NCBI GenBank assembly: GCA_934444645.1
Contig: CAKSCV010000004.1
Span: 83,655 to 147,654, forward strand
Direction of reading: 5' to 3'
Origin: an uncultured Eubacteriales bacterium
GTDB taxonomy: Bacteria > Bacillota > Clostridia > Oscillospirales > CAG-382
Length of the DNA: 64,000 nt
Each line of letters begins with the position of its first letter. Position 1 is the stretch's first letter. The notes under the pieces were generated by a model. It was not told the origin of the DNA and did no database searches. It saw only the letters and a list, made by a program, of their open reading frames with translations. The position numbers and the translations under genes were made by a program. Shown one piece after another: positions 52,844 to 62,267 of this stretch.

Positions 52844-52872
52844 TTGCATTTTGCGTTGCAGTGTGGTATACT
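52844..52872 (+). promoter_or_regulatory. Sigma-A promoter of recA
   Basis: TTGCAT (52844-52849), 17 nt, TATACT (52867-52872), about 44 nt before the recA start. Confidence 0.8.
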
Positions 52873-52886
52873 GAAGCTGTCAAAAA

Positions 52887-52900
52887 CGAAACGATTTTCG
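52887..52900 (+). promoter_or_regulatory. Possible LexA-like operator of recA
   Basis: CGAAACGATTTTCG is a perfect 5-bp palindrome (CGAAA-4 nt-TTTCG) just upstream of the ribosome site. It resembles but does not match the Firmicutes SOS box (CGAAC-4 nt-GTTCG), so it is a weak candidate. Confidence 0.3.
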
Positions 52901-52915
52901 GGAGGATATTTTACA

Positions 52916-54016
52916 ATGGCTATGGACAAAAAAACAACCAAAAAACTCGATTGCACGCCGGCGGACGATAAGAAAAAAGCACTTGAAACGACGCTTGCAC
53001 AAATCGAAAAAGCGTACGGCAAAGGCTCGATCATGAAGCTCGGCGAAAATGCCGCCATGAATGTCAGTGCCGTTTCCACCGGATCGCTGACGCTCGATAT
53101 GGCACTTGGAATCGGCGGTGTGCCGCGCGGAAGAATCATTGAGATATACGGGCCGGAATCCTCGGGTAAAACGACGGTCGCCCTGCACGTTATTGCCGAG
53201 GTGCAAAAGCTTGGCGGCGAAGCGGCGTTTATCGATGCGGAACACGCCCTTGACCCGGTGTATGCCAAGGCGCTCGGCGTCAACATCGATACACTTCTCG
53301 TTTCCCAGCCAGATTACGGCGAACAGGCGCTGGAAATTACCGAAGCACTTGTGCGCTCGGGTGCGGTAGACGTTGTGGTCGTGGACTCGGTTGCCGCACT
53401 TGTTCCGAAAAACGAAATCGACGGCGATATGGGCGACAGCCATGTCGGCCTTCAGGCAAGACTCATGTCACAGGCGCTGCGCAAGCTGTCCGGCGCGATT
53501 GCAAAATCCAATTGCATCGTGCTGTTTATCAATCAGCTTCGTGAAAAAGTCGGCGTCATGTACGGCAATCCCGAAACAACGCCGGGCGGCAGAGCACTTA
53601 AATTCTATGCGTCGGTGCGTATCGATATCCGCCGTACCGAACAGATCAAAGAGGGGGCGGACGTGCTCGGCAACCATACACGCTGCAAGGTCGTGAAGAA
53701 TAAGGTCGCACCGCCTTTCAAAACCGCGGAATTCGATATTCTTTACGGCAAAGGCATCTCCAAGGAAAGCGAAATCATCGAGCTCGGCGTCAGCCTTGAT
53801 ATCATCAATAAGAGCGGTTCGTGGTTCTCTTACGGCGAACAGCGTATCGGGCAGGGAAAAGATAAGGTGCGCGAGTTTTTGGCACAGAATCCTGAAATTT
53901 CGAAGGAAATCGAAGAGAAGATCCGTGAAGCACTCAAGGAAAAGCCAATGGAAGTGCTTGACGGCGAATCGGAGGATGAAAACGGCATTGTCATCACCGA
54001 ATCGTTCGACGAATAA
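52916..54016 (+). CDS. recA: Recombinase RecA
   Basis: The strand-exchange recombinase and SOS co-protease (366 residues). N-terminal [17 protein letters not shown], Walker [14 protein letters not shown] near residue 79, [31 protein letters not shown] and [20 protein letters not shown] (loops L1/L2) are present. The C-terminus ends with acidic residues. The start at 52916 lies 9 nt after GGGAGG. It is full length with no intein and is followed by recX. Confidence 0.98.
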   Translation: MAMDKKTTKKLDCTPADDKKKALETTLAQIEKAYGKGSIMKLGENAAMNVSAVSTGSLTLDMALGIGGVPRGRIIEIYGPESSGKTTVALHVIAEVQKLGGEAAFIDAEHALDPVYAKALGVNIDTLLVSQPDYGEQALEITEALVRSGAVDVVVVDSVAALVPKNEIDGDMGDSHVGLQARLMSQALRKLSGAIAKSNCIVLFINQLREKVGVMYGNPETTPGGRALKFYASVRIDIRRTEQIKEGADVLGNHTRCKVVKNKVAPPFKTAEFDILYGKGISKESEIIELGVSLDIINKSGSWFSYGEQRIGQGKDKVREFLAQNPEISKEIEEKIREALKEKPMEVLDGESEDENGIVITESFDE

Positions 54017-54031
54017 GCGCATACAATAAGC

Positions 54032-54685
54032 ATGATTTTGATACAGGCAACCGCGTCGGTCAAGGGAAATGAGATAACGTTCCGCAGCGACTTGCAGGAA
54101 ACGTATACCATTTCGCTTGCCGATGCCAAAAAAACGGGCTTATACCGCCTTGTCGAAAATCCCGAAGAGCTTCCCGAGGAAGCCGACGATGAAATGCTTG
54201 CCTTTTTGTCGCAGAAATTGAAATGTCTGCACTATGCGGCATATCTTCTCGATTTCGGCGATAAATCCAAGCGTGCATTAGCGGATAAACTTCGGAATAA
54301 AGGGTATGAAAAGGACGTGTGCGAGGCGGCTGTTGCCGTACTCGAAAAAAACGGACTTTTGGATGACGAACGGCTGTGCGCCGATAAGCTGAACAGCCTT
54401 GCTGTCGGCAAGCTTTACGGTCCGAGAAGACTGAAAACAGAACTTTTTGCCAAAGGCTTCGGTTCGTCGGATATTCAGAACGCGTTGGACGAGTCAGACA
54501 TCGATTACGACGAGCTGCTTGAGCGATTGGTTGAAAAGCTTACACGGCACGGGATTCCGCAATCCGAGAAAGAACTGTCGTTGCTCAAAAACAAGCTTGT
54601 TCGCTACGGATACAGCTACGACTGTATTGCACGTGTGTTGGATAAATTGGATTTTCCAAAGAGTTTTTGTGATTGTGAGGATTAG
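54032..54685 (+). CDS. recX: Regulatory protein RecX
   Basis: A 217-residue modulator of RecA filament assembly. Three-helix repeats of the family are visible: AAYLLDFGDKSKRALADKLR, KLYGPRRLKTELFAKGF and KLVRYGYSYDCIARVLDKL. The first 50 residues are a small beta-rich extension found in some Firmicutes. It begins 15 nt after recA, so is probably in the same transcript. Confidence 0.9.
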   Translation: MILIQATASVKGNEITFRSDLQETYTISLADAKKTGLYRLVENPEELPEEADDEMLAFLSQKLKCLHYAAYLLDFGDKSKRALADKLRNKGYEKDVCEAAVAVLEKNGLLDDERLCADKLNSLAVGKLYGPRRLKTELFAKGFGSSDIQNALDESDIDYDELLERLVEKLTRHGIPQSEKELSLLKNKLVRYGYSYDCIARVLDKLDFPKSFCDCED

Positions 54686-54691
54686 TGTATA

Positions 54692-55573
54692 ATGATAAAT
54701 TTTTTGCGGGAGTTTTCTCAAAAAATCGGTATTTGCGAACAAGCGGCTTCCACCCTGGAAAAGACATATCTTGACGTGAAAGATACCGAGAGCTTTCGAA
54801 CGCTTTCCGAAAAAATAGAGCGGAATGAAGACTTTGCGAAAATTGCCGAAGAGCTGCGTGCCGACGCTGAAAAGCTCTCCTTGAATTGGCATACCTATGC
54901 CATGACGCTGCTTTGTGCAAACGCGCCTTTGATACGTACTCGATATGCCGAAAAAGGGGCAGGGGAGGATGTTTTCTGGGATTCCATGGTGGATTTCCGC
55001 TGTAAAATCAACGAATGCAAAAAGGTTTACGGCGTTTGGGGCATTGACCCGATCAAGTGGTATGAGGGCTTTTTCCGGGCAAGAATTTTTAAGATCGGAC
55101 GTTTGGAATATGAAACCGGCAGCAAAGGCGTGTATGGCATTCATATTCCCTCCTGCGGACCGCTGCTGCATGAGGACGTGTTGGAATCTTATAGGCGAGC
55201 GTATTCGTTTTTCGGAGGGAAAAACGCAGTGATTATGCCTTTTGCGTGTACGTCTTACCTGTTGTTTCCCGCATATCAGACAACTGTTTTTTCTGAAAAC
55301 AGCAACATTTACCGCTTTGCAAAAGATTTTACCATCATCCGTGTGGCGGACAGTCAGTGCTTTGGCGACGCTTGGCGCGTGTTTGATATGCCATATACCG
55401 GTGACCTTTCGGTGTTGCCGCAAGATACGTCCCTGCAGCGTGCTTTTGTTGCCTATATGAAAGAAAACGACAGCTTCGGCGCAGGATTCGGATTGTTTCT
55501 TTTTGACGGCGAAAAAATCCGTCATGACAATCCGGAGCTGTTTGAGCATTACGCCGCAGCTTATCTTTCCTGA
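54692..55573 (+). CDS. Acyltransferase-domain protein (GNAT-like), tentative
   Basis: A 293-residue protein of unsettled function. The C-terminal half contains YGIHIPSCGPLLHEDVLESY, then SYLLFPAYQ, similar to the GNAT-like C-terminal domain of clostridial N-acyltransferases. The N-terminal half is helical (LEKTYLDVKDTESFRTLSEK). No catalytic acid can be named with confidence. It starts 6 nt after recX with a weak ribosome site, so it may be translationally coupled to recA-recX, but no role in repair is implied. Confidence 0.65.
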   Translation: MINFLREFSQKIGICEQAASTLEKTYLDVKDTESFRTLSEKIERNEDFAKIAEELRADAEKLSLNWHTYAMTLLCANAPLIRTRYAEKGAGEDVFWDSMVDFRCKINECKKVYGVWGIDPIKWYEGFFRARIFKIGRLEYETGSKGVYGIHIPSCGPLLHEDVLESYRRAYSFFGGKNAVIMPFACTSYLLFPAYQTTVFSENSNIYRFAKDFTIIRVADSQCFGDAWRVFDMPYTGDLSVLPQDTSLQRAFVAYMKENDSFGAGFGLFLFDGEKIRHDNPELFEHYAAAYLS

Positions 55574-55607
55574 ATTATCTTAAACCGGCAGGGGAGGAAC
55601 GGACAAG

Positions 55608-56051
55608 ATGAACATGATTTATATTTGGCTTGTCGTTGCAATTTCGGCAATTGTCGTTGAAGCAGCCACTGTGCAGATGGTCGCCATTTGGTTTGCACCG
55701 GCGGCACTCGTCGCGATGGTCAGTGCGATTTTCGGCGCGCCGCTTGTGGTGCAGATTGCCTTGTTTGTGGCGGTTGCGGCACTTTGCGTGGCGTTTCTGT
55801 ACAAAAAACTGCGCAAAAATATCGCCGAGGACTGCGGCAAGACCAATCTTGACGCCATCATCGGCATGACTGCCAAGGTCGAGACCGAGATTCCGGCAGA
55901 CGGCGTCGGCCGCGTTACGGTCAAGGGAATCAGCTGGCAGGCAGCCTGTCCCGGCGGTGCGCCGAAGGGTGCACACGTGCGCATTCTCTCGATCGACGGC
56001 GTGACCTTGAACTGCGAAAGAATCCGGATACCTGCAGAACAGATGAAATAA
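55608..56051 (+). CDS. NfeD-like membrane protein
   Basis: A 147-residue membrane protein. Two to three hydrophobic segments (about 4-24, 28-48, 47-66) precede an OB-fold C-terminus with LDAIIGMTAKVETEI and GRVTVKGISWQAACPGGAPK, the NfeD signature. NfeD proteins pair with SPFH/stomatin-like partners to organise membrane microdomains. The partner is the next gene, 61 nt downstream. The start follows GGGGAGG. Confidence 0.9.
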   Translation: MNMIYIWLVVAISAIVVEAATVQMVAIWFAPAALVAMVSAIFGAPLVVQIALFVAVAALCVAFLYKKLRKNIAEDCGKTNLDAIIGMTAKVETEIPADGVGRVTVKGISWQAACPGGAPKGAHVRILSIDGVTLNCERIRIPAEQMK

Positions 56052-56112
56052 GCGGCGTGATCCGCAAAAAAATATCAAAAAATATAAAAATAAACAGAAA
56101 GGAAATCGTATT

Positions 56113-57090
56113 ATGACAACGCAAATGCTTGCTGCCGCCGGTCTTCTCGGCGGAGGCTTCGTCTTCCTCGTGCTCATCGTTATCCTGTTTTTAATTCTCG
56201 TTTCCAACATTAAAATCATTCCGCAGGCAAAAGCTGCCATTGTCGAACGCCTCGGCGCCTACCGCTCCACCTGGAAAACCGGCGTGCATTTTACCATGCC
56301 GTTCATCGATCGGATTGCGAAAACCATGTCCTTAAAGGAGCAGGTGCTCGATTTTCCGCCGCAGCCGGTTATCACCAGCGATAACGTGCATATGCAGATT
56401 GATACGGTCATCTATTATCAGATTTCCGACCCGAAGCTGTATACCTACGGTGTGGAGCATCCCATGGTCGCTATCGAAAATCTGACGGCAACCACACTGC
56501 GCAACATCATCGGCGACCTTGAACTCGACCAAACGCTTACCTCACGTGACATTATCAACACCAAAATGCGCGCCATCCTCGATGAAGCCACCGACCCGTG
56601 GGGCATCAAGATCAACCGTGTGGAGCTTAAGAACATCATGCCGCCGCAGGATATCCAAGAAGCCATGGAAAAGCAGATGCGTGCCGAGCGCGAACGCCGC
56701 GAAAAGATCCTGCAGGCCGAGGGCGAAAAGAAATCGGCTGTGCTCATCGCCGAAGGTAAAAAGGAATCCAAGATTCTCGAAGCCGAAGCCGATAAACAAG
56801 CTGCTATCTTACAGGCCGAGGCTGTCAGAGAAGCCAAAATCCGCGAAGCCGAAGGTGAGGCTGCCGCCATTTTGAAGATCCAGCAAGCTGTTGCCGACGG
56901 TATCAAACTCATCAACGATGCCGCTCCCTCCGAAAAGGTCATCGCTCTTAAGAGCCTTGAGGCGCTCAAAGAGCTTGCCGACGGCAAAGCAAACAAGCTG
57001 ATTATTCCGTCGGATATCCAAGGGCTTGCTACGATTGCTTCAACGTTAAAACTTGCGGCAGACGATAAAGCCGATAAAACCGCACGTTAA
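56113..57090 (+). CDS. SPFH-domain (stomatin/QmcA-like) protein
   Basis: A 325-residue membrane-anchored scaffold protein. One helix (residues about 15-37) is followed by the SPFH domain with IIPQAKAAIVERLGAYRSTW and DPKLYTYGVEHPMVAIENL, then a long coiled coil rich in EAEADKQAAILQAEA-type heptads (about 190-265) and a C-terminal tail (DGIKLINDAAPSEKVIALKS). It forms the NfeD pair described above and probably assembles into large rings. The ATG follows GAAAGGAAATCG. Confidence 0.93.
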   Translation: MTTQMLAAAGLLGGGFVFLVLIVILFLILVSNIKIIPQAKAAIVERLGAYRSTWKTGVHFTMPFIDRIAKTMSLKEQVLDFPPQPVITSDNVHMQIDTVIYYQISDPKLYTYGVEHPMVAIENLTATTLRNIIGDLELDQTLTSRDIINTKMRAILDEATDPWGIKINRVELKNIMPPQDIQEAMEKQMRAERERREKILQAEGEKKSAVLIAEGKKESKILEAEADKQAAILQAEAVREAKIREAEGEAAAILKIQQAVADGIKLINDAAPSEKVIALKSLEALKELADGKANKLIIPSDIQGLATIASTLKLAADDKADKTAR

Positions 57091-57113
57091 GTACATTAAC
57101 AGAAATTTGCCCG

Positions 57114-57149
57114 AAACCGCCGTTTGCTGCAAACAAACGGCGGTTTTTT
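57114..57149 (+). terminator. Intrinsic terminator
   Basis: 13-bp stem AAACCGCCGTTTG (57114-57126) / CAAACGGCGGTTT (57134-57146), 7-nt loop, then six T. Confidence 0.93.
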
Positions 57150-57225
57150 ACCGTCAGCAATTTGTGTTTATTATGCAGACAAACTATGTCGCGCCTTTAT
57201 ATTCTTACGGAAAACGCGTAAAGCA

Positions 57226-57254
57226 TTGACTTTTTCCGGAAACTATTGTATAAT
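57226..57254 (+). promoter_or_regulatory. Sigma-A promoter of the NCS2 permease gene
   Basis: TTGACT (57226-57231), 17 nt, TATAAT (57249-57254). A short hairpin GTTCGT/ACGAAC follows in the leader, and there is no purine-riboswitch core. Confidence 0.88.
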
Positions 57255-57307
57255 ACTGTCGGTTCGTGTCGAACGAACGAATACAATTTATTAAAGGAGT
57301 TGCTATC

Positions 57308-58735
57308 ATGGAAAAGCTGTTTAAGCTGAAACAGAATGGCACAACCGTAAGAACGGAAATCATTGCCGGTCTTACCACTTTCATGACCATGGCGTACATC
57401 ATTGCGCTTAACCCGAACTTACTCACAGGCTTCGGCGCAAGCGGCGGTCAGTCGCTTTGGAACGGTGTGTTCCTCGCTACCTGTATCGCTTCCGCTATCG
57501 GCACGTTTGTCATGGCGTTTTTAGCGAACAAACCGTTCGCAATGGCGCCCGGTATGGGACTTAACTCGTTCTTTGCAACCGTTGTGTTGCAGATTTCGGG
57601 ACTTGTCAGCGTCAGCTACCTCAAATCTTTCCAGGCTGCATTGTGCATCATCTTGATCGAAGGTATTGTTTTTCTCATTCTTTCGGTTCTGAATGTCCGC
57701 GAAAAGATCGTTGCCGCCATTCCGCTCGGTATCCGTTTCGGTATCGCTCCGGCAATCGGTCTTATGTTACTTAACATCGGTATCGGCTCGAATGCAGGCA
57801 TTTACTCGGATAAGGGCGGTCCTTTCTACATGATGCGTGACTTTTTCGGCGCATTGACACCGCGTGTGGCAAAGGAAAATATCGGCTCCGGCTATAACGA
57901 AATGGTTCTTGCCGTTGTCACGACGTTTGTTGCCCTGTTCTTCATTGCCATCCTTGCACATCACAAGGTAAAAGGCGCTGTGCTTTTCGGTATCCTTGCC
58001 GGTTCGGTCATCAACTGGGCAGGTCAGTTTATCTTCTTAGGCAAAAATCCGTTTGCTTCGCTTGCAACCGCTTCGTTTGTGCCGCCGTTCAAAGATATGC
58101 TCGATACCACCTTGTTCAAATTTGATTTCGCTACTTTCTCGCAGATCGGCTGGTTCACGGTCGTGACGCTTGTTCTCACGTTCTGCATGATCGATATGTT
58201 CGATACCATCGGAACGCTTGTCGGTACGGCTTCCCGTGCCGGTATGGTCGATAAAAACGGCAATATGCCGAACATGAAGGAAGCACTCGTTGCCGACGCG
58301 GTCGGTACGGTTGCCGGTTCCCTTACCGGTACCTCTACCGTTACCACCTTTGTGGAATCCGCTTCCGGCGTGGAGGCCGGCGGCAGAACGGGTCTTACCG
58401 CTCTCACGACCGGTGTTCTCTTCCTCGCTTGTATGTTCATCGCGCCGATTGCCGCCATCATTCCGGCTCCGGCTACCTCGGCAGCTCTGATTTACGTCGG
58501 TCTTCTCATGCTCGGCGGTATCAAAAAGATCAACTTCGACGATATGGCTGAAGGGCTCCCGGCTGCCCTCATGCTCATCGCTATGCCGATTTCCGGCTCT
58601 ATCGGCCACGGTATCGGCCTCGGCCTTATCTCCTATGCCGTGATCAAGGTGTTCACCGGCAAGGCAAAGGAAGTTTCCGTTCTGACCTATGTTCTGGCAC
58701 TTCTTTTCTTGGTGAAATTCTTCTTGGTTGCCTAA
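57308..58735 (+). CDS. NCS2-family nucleobase permease (AzgA/PbuG-like)
   Basis: A 475-residue purine permease with about 12-14 membrane segments. TVRTEIIAGLTTFMTMAYII marks the start, NPNLLTGFGASGGQ follows, with the AzgA-type MAPGMGLNSFFATVV, FDTIGTLVGTASRAG and GTSTVTTFVESASGVEAGGRT. In characterised relatives the substrates are adenine, guanine or hypoxanthine. The start at 57308 follows AAAGGAGTTGC. It is alone in its transcript, between two terminators. Confidence 0.92.
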   Translation: MEKLFKLKQNGTTVRTEIIAGLTTFMTMAYIIALNPNLLTGFGASGGQSLWNGVFLATCIASAIGTFVMAFLANKPFAMAPGMGLNSFFATVVLQISGLVSVSYLKSFQAALCIILIEGIVFLILSVLNVREKIVAAIPLGIRFGIAPAIGLMLLNIGIGSNAGIYSDKGGPFYMMRDFFGALTPRVAKENIGSGYNEMVLAVVTTFVALFFIAILAHHKVKGAVLFGILAGSVINWAGQFIFLGKNPFASLATASFVPPFKDMLDTTLFKFDFATFSQIGWFTVVTLVLTFCMIDMFDTIGTLVGTASRAGMVDKNGNMPNMKEALVADAVGTVAGSLTGTSTVTTFVESASGVEAGGRTGLTALTTGVLFLACMFIAPIAAIIPAPATSAALIYVGLLMLGGIKKINFDDMAEGLPAALMLIAMPISGSIGHGIGLGLISYAVIKVFTGKAKEVSVLTYVLALLFLVKFFLVA

Positions 58736-58741
58736 AACTGT

Positions 58742-58779
58742 ACACGCATATCGTTTATCAAAGCGATATGCGTGTTTTT
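58742..58779 (+). terminator. Intrinsic terminator
   Basis: 12-bp stem ACACGCATATCG (58742-58753) / CGATATGCGTGT (58764-58775), then T5. Confidence 0.92.
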
Positions 58780-58903
58780 CCTGCTTTTCGGCATGATTTT
58801 CCGCAGAATAACACCAATTGTTTATTTGCTGAGTTTTTAATTTTGAACACAATGTAAAAAAACGAAAATCTGTCGGAAAAAGGTGGAAAACTCACGAAAA
58901 GCG

Positions 58904-58912
58904 TGTTATAAT
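58904..58912 (+). promoter_or_regulatory. Extended -10 promoter of ppdK
   Basis: TGT-TATAAT (58904-58912) has no good -35 at 17 nt (TGGAAA), so the extended -10 is likely to compensate. It is 42 nt before the start. Confidence 0.65.
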
Positions 58913-58953
58913 ATAAATTACGACAGTATAAAAACATCAGGAGGTTCATTTTA

Positions 58954-61581
58954 ATGAGCAAAAAGTACGTTTACCTTTTCAGCGAAGGCAATGCGAACAT
59001 GCGTGAGCTCCTCGGCGGTAAGGGCGCTAACCTTGCCGAAATGACGAGTCTCGGTCTTCCGGTTCCGCAGGGCTTCACCATTTCCACCGAAGCCTGCACC
59101 CAGTACTATGAAGACGGCAAAATGATTAACGACGAAATTCAGGCCGAAATCATGGAGTACATCGACAAGATGGAAACCATCACCGGCAAGAAGTTCGGCG
59201 ACCATGAAAATCCGCTTCTTGTTTCCGTTCGTTCGGGTGCAAGAGCTTCCATGCCCGGTATGATGGATACCATTCTTAACCTCGGTCTTAACGAAGAAGT
59301 CGTTGAAGTCATGGCGAAGAAGTCCGGCAATCCCAGATGGGCTTATGACTGCTACCGCAGATTTATCCAGATGTATTCCGACGTCGTTATGGAAGTCGGC
59401 AAGAAATATTTCGAACAGCTCATCGATCAGATGAAGGAGAGAAAAGGCGTTCATTTCGACGTCGAACTCACCGCGGACGATCTCAAAGAGCTTGCAAACG
59501 AATTCAAGGCTGAATACAAAGCCAAGATCGGCAAGGACTTCCCGAGCGACCCGAAGGAACAGCTTATGGGTGCTATCAAGGCCGTGTTCCGTTCTTGGGA
59601 CAACCCCAGAGCCAACGTTTACAGACGTGACAACGATATCCCGTATTCTTGGGGTACTGCTGTCAACGTACAGATGATGGCTTTCGGTAACATGGGCGAT
59701 GATTGCGGTACGGGCGTTGCCTTTACCCGTGACCCGGCTACCGGTGAAAAGAAGCTGATGGGCGAATTCCTCGTTAACGCACAGGGCGAAGACGTTGTTG
59801 CAGGTGTCAGAACGCCGATGAAGATCGACGAAATGGAACAGAAATTCCCCGAAGCCTTCAAACAGTTCAAGGAAGTTTGCAAAACGCTTGAAAACCATTA
59901 CAGAGATATGCAGGATATGGAATTTACCGTTGAAAACAAGAAGCTCTATATGCTTCAGACCAGAAACGGTAAGAGAACGGCTCAGGCTGCTCTTAAGATC
60001 GCCTGCGACCTCGTTGACGAAGGTATGAGAACCGAAGAAGAAGCCGTTCTCATGATTGATCCGAGAAACCTTGATACGCTTCTTCACCCGCAGTTCGACG
60101 CAAAAGCCCTCAAGGCTGCTACGCCGATCGGTAAAGGCCTCGGCGCTTCGCCCGGAGCTGCCTGCGGTAAAATCGTCTTTTCTGCCGAAGATGCAGAAGC
60201 TTGGAAAGCACGCGGCGAAAAGGTCGTTCTCGTAAGACTTGAAACTTCTCCGGAAGATATCACCGGTATGAAGGCTGCGCAGGGTATCCTCACCGTCCGC
60301 GGCGGTATGACCTCTCATGCAGCCGTTGTTGCACGCGGTATGGGTACATGCTGTGTATCCGGCTGCGGCGACATCAAGATGGATGAAGAAAACAAGAAGT
60401 TCGAGCTTGGCGGAAAGACCTTCCGCGAAGGCGACTTTATCTCCCTCGACGGTTCCACCGGCAACATCTACGACGGCGTTATTCCGACGGTTGATGCTTC
60501 CATTGCCGGCGAATTCGGCAGAATCATGGGCTGGGCGGACAAGTTCCGTGTACTCAAGGTCAGAACCAATGCCGACACGCCGAAAGATGCTAAGAAGGCT
60601 CGTGAACTCGGTGCTGAAGGTATCGGTCTGTGCCGTACCGAGCATATGTTCTTTGATCCGGAAAGAATCGCAGCTTTCCGCAAAATGATCTGCTCCGATA
60701 CGCTTGAAGCCAGAAAAGAAGCTCTTGACAAGATCATGCCGTATCAGCAGAACGACTTCGAACAGCTCTACGAAGCTCTTGAAGGCACGCCTGTAACCAT
60801 TCGTTTCCTCGATCCGCCGCTTCATGAATTTGTTCCGACCGAAGAAAAGGAAATCGAACTTCTTGCAAAAGACCTCGGTAAGACCGTGGGAGATGTCAAG
60901 GCTATCATCGCCGGCCTCCACGAATCCAACCCGATGATGGGTCACAGAGGCTGCCGCCTGACCGTAACCTATCCGGAAATTGCCGAAATGCAGACCAAGG
61001 CTGTTATTCGTGCTGCTATCAACGTTCAGAAGAAGCATCCGGATTGGAAAATCGTTCCGGAAATCATGATTCCGCTCGTAGGCGACCTCAAGGAATTCAA
61101 GTTCGTTAAGAACGTTGTTGTTGCCATCGCCGATGAAGAAATCCGCAAGGCCGGCATCGACCTCAAGTACGAAGTCGGTACCATGATCGAAATTCCGAGA
61201 GCTGCTCTGACGGCTGACGAAATTGCTAAGGAAGCTGAATTCTTCTGCTTCGGTACCAACGACCTTACCCAGATGACCTTCGGCTTCAGCCGTGACGACG
61301 CCGGTAAGTTCCTTGATTCCTATTACGATACCAAGATCTACGAAAACGATCCCTTTGCGAAGCTCGACCAGAACGGTGTCGGCAAGCTCATGGATATGGC
61401 CATTAAGCTCGGCCGCAGCGTAAGACCGGATATGCACATCGGTATCTGCGGCGAACATGGCGGTGACCCGTCCTCTGTTGAATTCTGCCATAAGCTCGGC
61501 ATGAGCTATGTTTCCTGCTCGCCGTTCCGTGTGCCGATCGCAAGACTTGCTGCTGCACAGGCTGCCATTAAGACAAAATAA
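58954..61581 (+). CDS. ppdK: Pyruvate, phosphate dikinase
   Basis: Converts pyruvate, ATP and phosphate to PEP, AMP and pyrophosphate, and often runs glycolytically in anaerobes. The 875-residue protein has the N-terminal nucleotide domain (GGKGANLAEMTSLGLPVPQG), the phosphohistidine in GGMTSHAAVVARGMG at residue 455, and the PEP-pyruvate domain with ICGEHGGDPSSVEF (catalytic Cys near 832). Its codon choice is unusually uniform (aag, gaa, ctt), as in highly expressed genes. It follows a perfect AGGAGG. Confidence 0.98.
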   Translation: MSKKYVYLFSEGNANMRELLGGKGANLAEMTSLGLPVPQGFTISTEACTQYYEDGKMINDEIQAEIMEYIDKMETITGKKFGDHENPLLVSVRSGARASMPGMMDTILNLGLNEEVVEVMAKKSGNPRWAYDCYRRFIQMYSDVVMEVGKKYFEQLIDQMKERKGVHFDVELTADDLKELANEFKAEYKAKIGKDFPSDPKEQLMGAIKAVFRSWDNPRANVYRRDNDIPYSWGTAVNVQMMAFGNMGDDCGTGVAFTRDPATGEKKLMGEFLVNAQGEDVVAGVRTPMKIDEMEQKFPEAFKQFKEVCKTLENHYRDMQDMEFTVENKKLYMLQTRNGKRTAQAALKIACDLVDEGMRTEEEAVLMIDPRNLDTLLHPQFDAKALKAATPIGKGLGASPGAACGKIVFSAEDAEAWKARGEKVVLVRLETSPEDITGMKAAQGILTVRGGMTSHAAVVARGMGTCCVSGCGDIKMDEENKKFELGGKTFREGDFISLDGSTGNIYDGVIPTVDASIAGEFGRIMGWADKFRVLKVRTNADTPKDAKKARELGAEGIGLCRTEHMFFDPERIAAFRKMICSDTLEARKEALDKIMPYQQNDFEQLYEALEGTPVTIRFLDPPLHEFVPTEEKEIELLAKDLGKTVGDVKAIIAGLHESNPMMGHRGCRLTVTYPEIAEMQTKAVIRAAINVQKKHPDWKIVPEIMIPLVGDLKEFKFVKNVVVAIADEEIRKAGIDLKYEVGTMIEIPRAALTADEIAKEAEFFCFGTNDLTQMTFGFSRDDAGKFLDSYYDTKIYENDPFAKLDQNGVGKLMDMAIKLGRSVRPDMHIGICGEHGGDPSSVEFCHKLGMSYVSCSPFRVPIARLAAAQAAIKTK

Positions 61582-61620
61582 TCGCTTATTTATGTTGTAC
61601 AAGACAAGATAGACGGTTAC

Positions 61621-61660
61621 AAACGGCTGCATCAATTGCATGATGCAGCCGTTTTTTACA
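61621..61660 (+). terminator. Intrinsic terminator
   Basis: 14-bp stem (61621-61634 / 61641-61654), loop ATTGCA, then T6. Confidence 0.93.
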
Positions 61661-61795
61661 CCAATCATGGGCGTTGTTTGTAGAATGTTCGCCTTCCTGT
61701 ACCGAACCGCGCTCTACGCCGTCACGATCCATAACACCGCACCACCCGATATCACATAGAACCACACCTCACCGCACGTGCGTTTCATATTTTCG

Positions 61796-62020
61796 TCATT
61801 CCTCACCATATGGAACGATAAGCATTCTGCAGGCATCACAAAGGCAGGCTTCCACGCTTGTGCGGCTGCTGACCTTTAACCCGGTGAGCTTCACAAAGCC
61901 TTCTGTATTTTTGGCATTTTCCAAGGCGCCCAGTACTTTATCTGCGAAGCTGAAAGCACCGTCCTTGCTGCTGAATAAATAACCTCTTCTCATGTCTTTT
62001 CCGCATTTCGGACATACCAT
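61796..62020 (-). CDS. Small zinc-ribbon-like protein (DUF6487-type)
   Basis: A 74-residue protein with MVCPKCGKDMRRGYL at the N-terminus and a second CxxC pair in CLCDACRMLIVP near the C-terminus. The four Cys would bind zinc. It resembles a small family (PF20097-like) found in clostridial genomes; I am less sure of the exact family name. It is followed by 160 nt of C-rich, low-complexity sequence (61661-61795) that I cannot interpret. Confidence 0.65.
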   Translation of the reverse strand: MVCPKCGKDMRRGYLFSSKDGAFSFADKVLGALENAKNTEGFVKLTGLKVSSRTSVEACLCDACRMLIVPYGEE

Positions 62021-62072
62021 TCTAAATTTCTCTTTTCAAATAAATAGACGCAGCGCATGATCGGTTTTGCGA

Positions 62073-62267
62073 TCAGCACCGCGTCTTAGCGTCTGGCTGC
62101 TTGGTTTCAATGATAAAATGTTTGGCATTGATGATGCTTTCACGCCTGCATTTCGGGCAAAACAGCGGAAAAAATTTCAGTTCTGTTTCGGGCAAGAGCT
62201 TTAGGCGCGTCTTTGCTCCGCACTTTGGACACAATACCCATCTTTTGTTTTCCGCGCTTTCTTTCAT
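62073..62267 (-). CDS. Cysteine-rich KTR-domain protein
   Basis: A 64-residue zinc-binding protein with WVLCPKCGAKTRLKLLPETE and FPLFCPKCRRES, i.e. two CPKC pairs and the K-T-R stretch of the KTR family. Small proteins of this group often accompany TetR regulators or tetracycline-resistance genes on mobile elements. It overlaps the preceding TetR gene by 4 nt, so the two are translationally coupled. Its function is not known. Confidence 0.8.
   Translation of the reverse strand: MKESAENKRWVLCPKCGAKTRLKLLPETELKFFPLFCPKCRRESIINAKHFIIETKQPDAKTRC

Noticed and set aside
57150..57307. A purine riboswitch before the NCS2 permease
   Set aside because: The leader after the promoter is only about 50 nt and lacks the conserved purine-aptamer loops; only a short hairpin is present.
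58951..61668. A 905-codon open frame antisense to ppdK
   Set aside because: It has no ribosome site or recognisable domain, is exactly opposite a fully conserved enzyme gene, and arises from the strongly biased codon use of ppdK.
61661..61795. A short repeat or regulatory site in C-rich low-complexity sequence
   Set aside because: No palindrome, promoter or ORF could be supported there.
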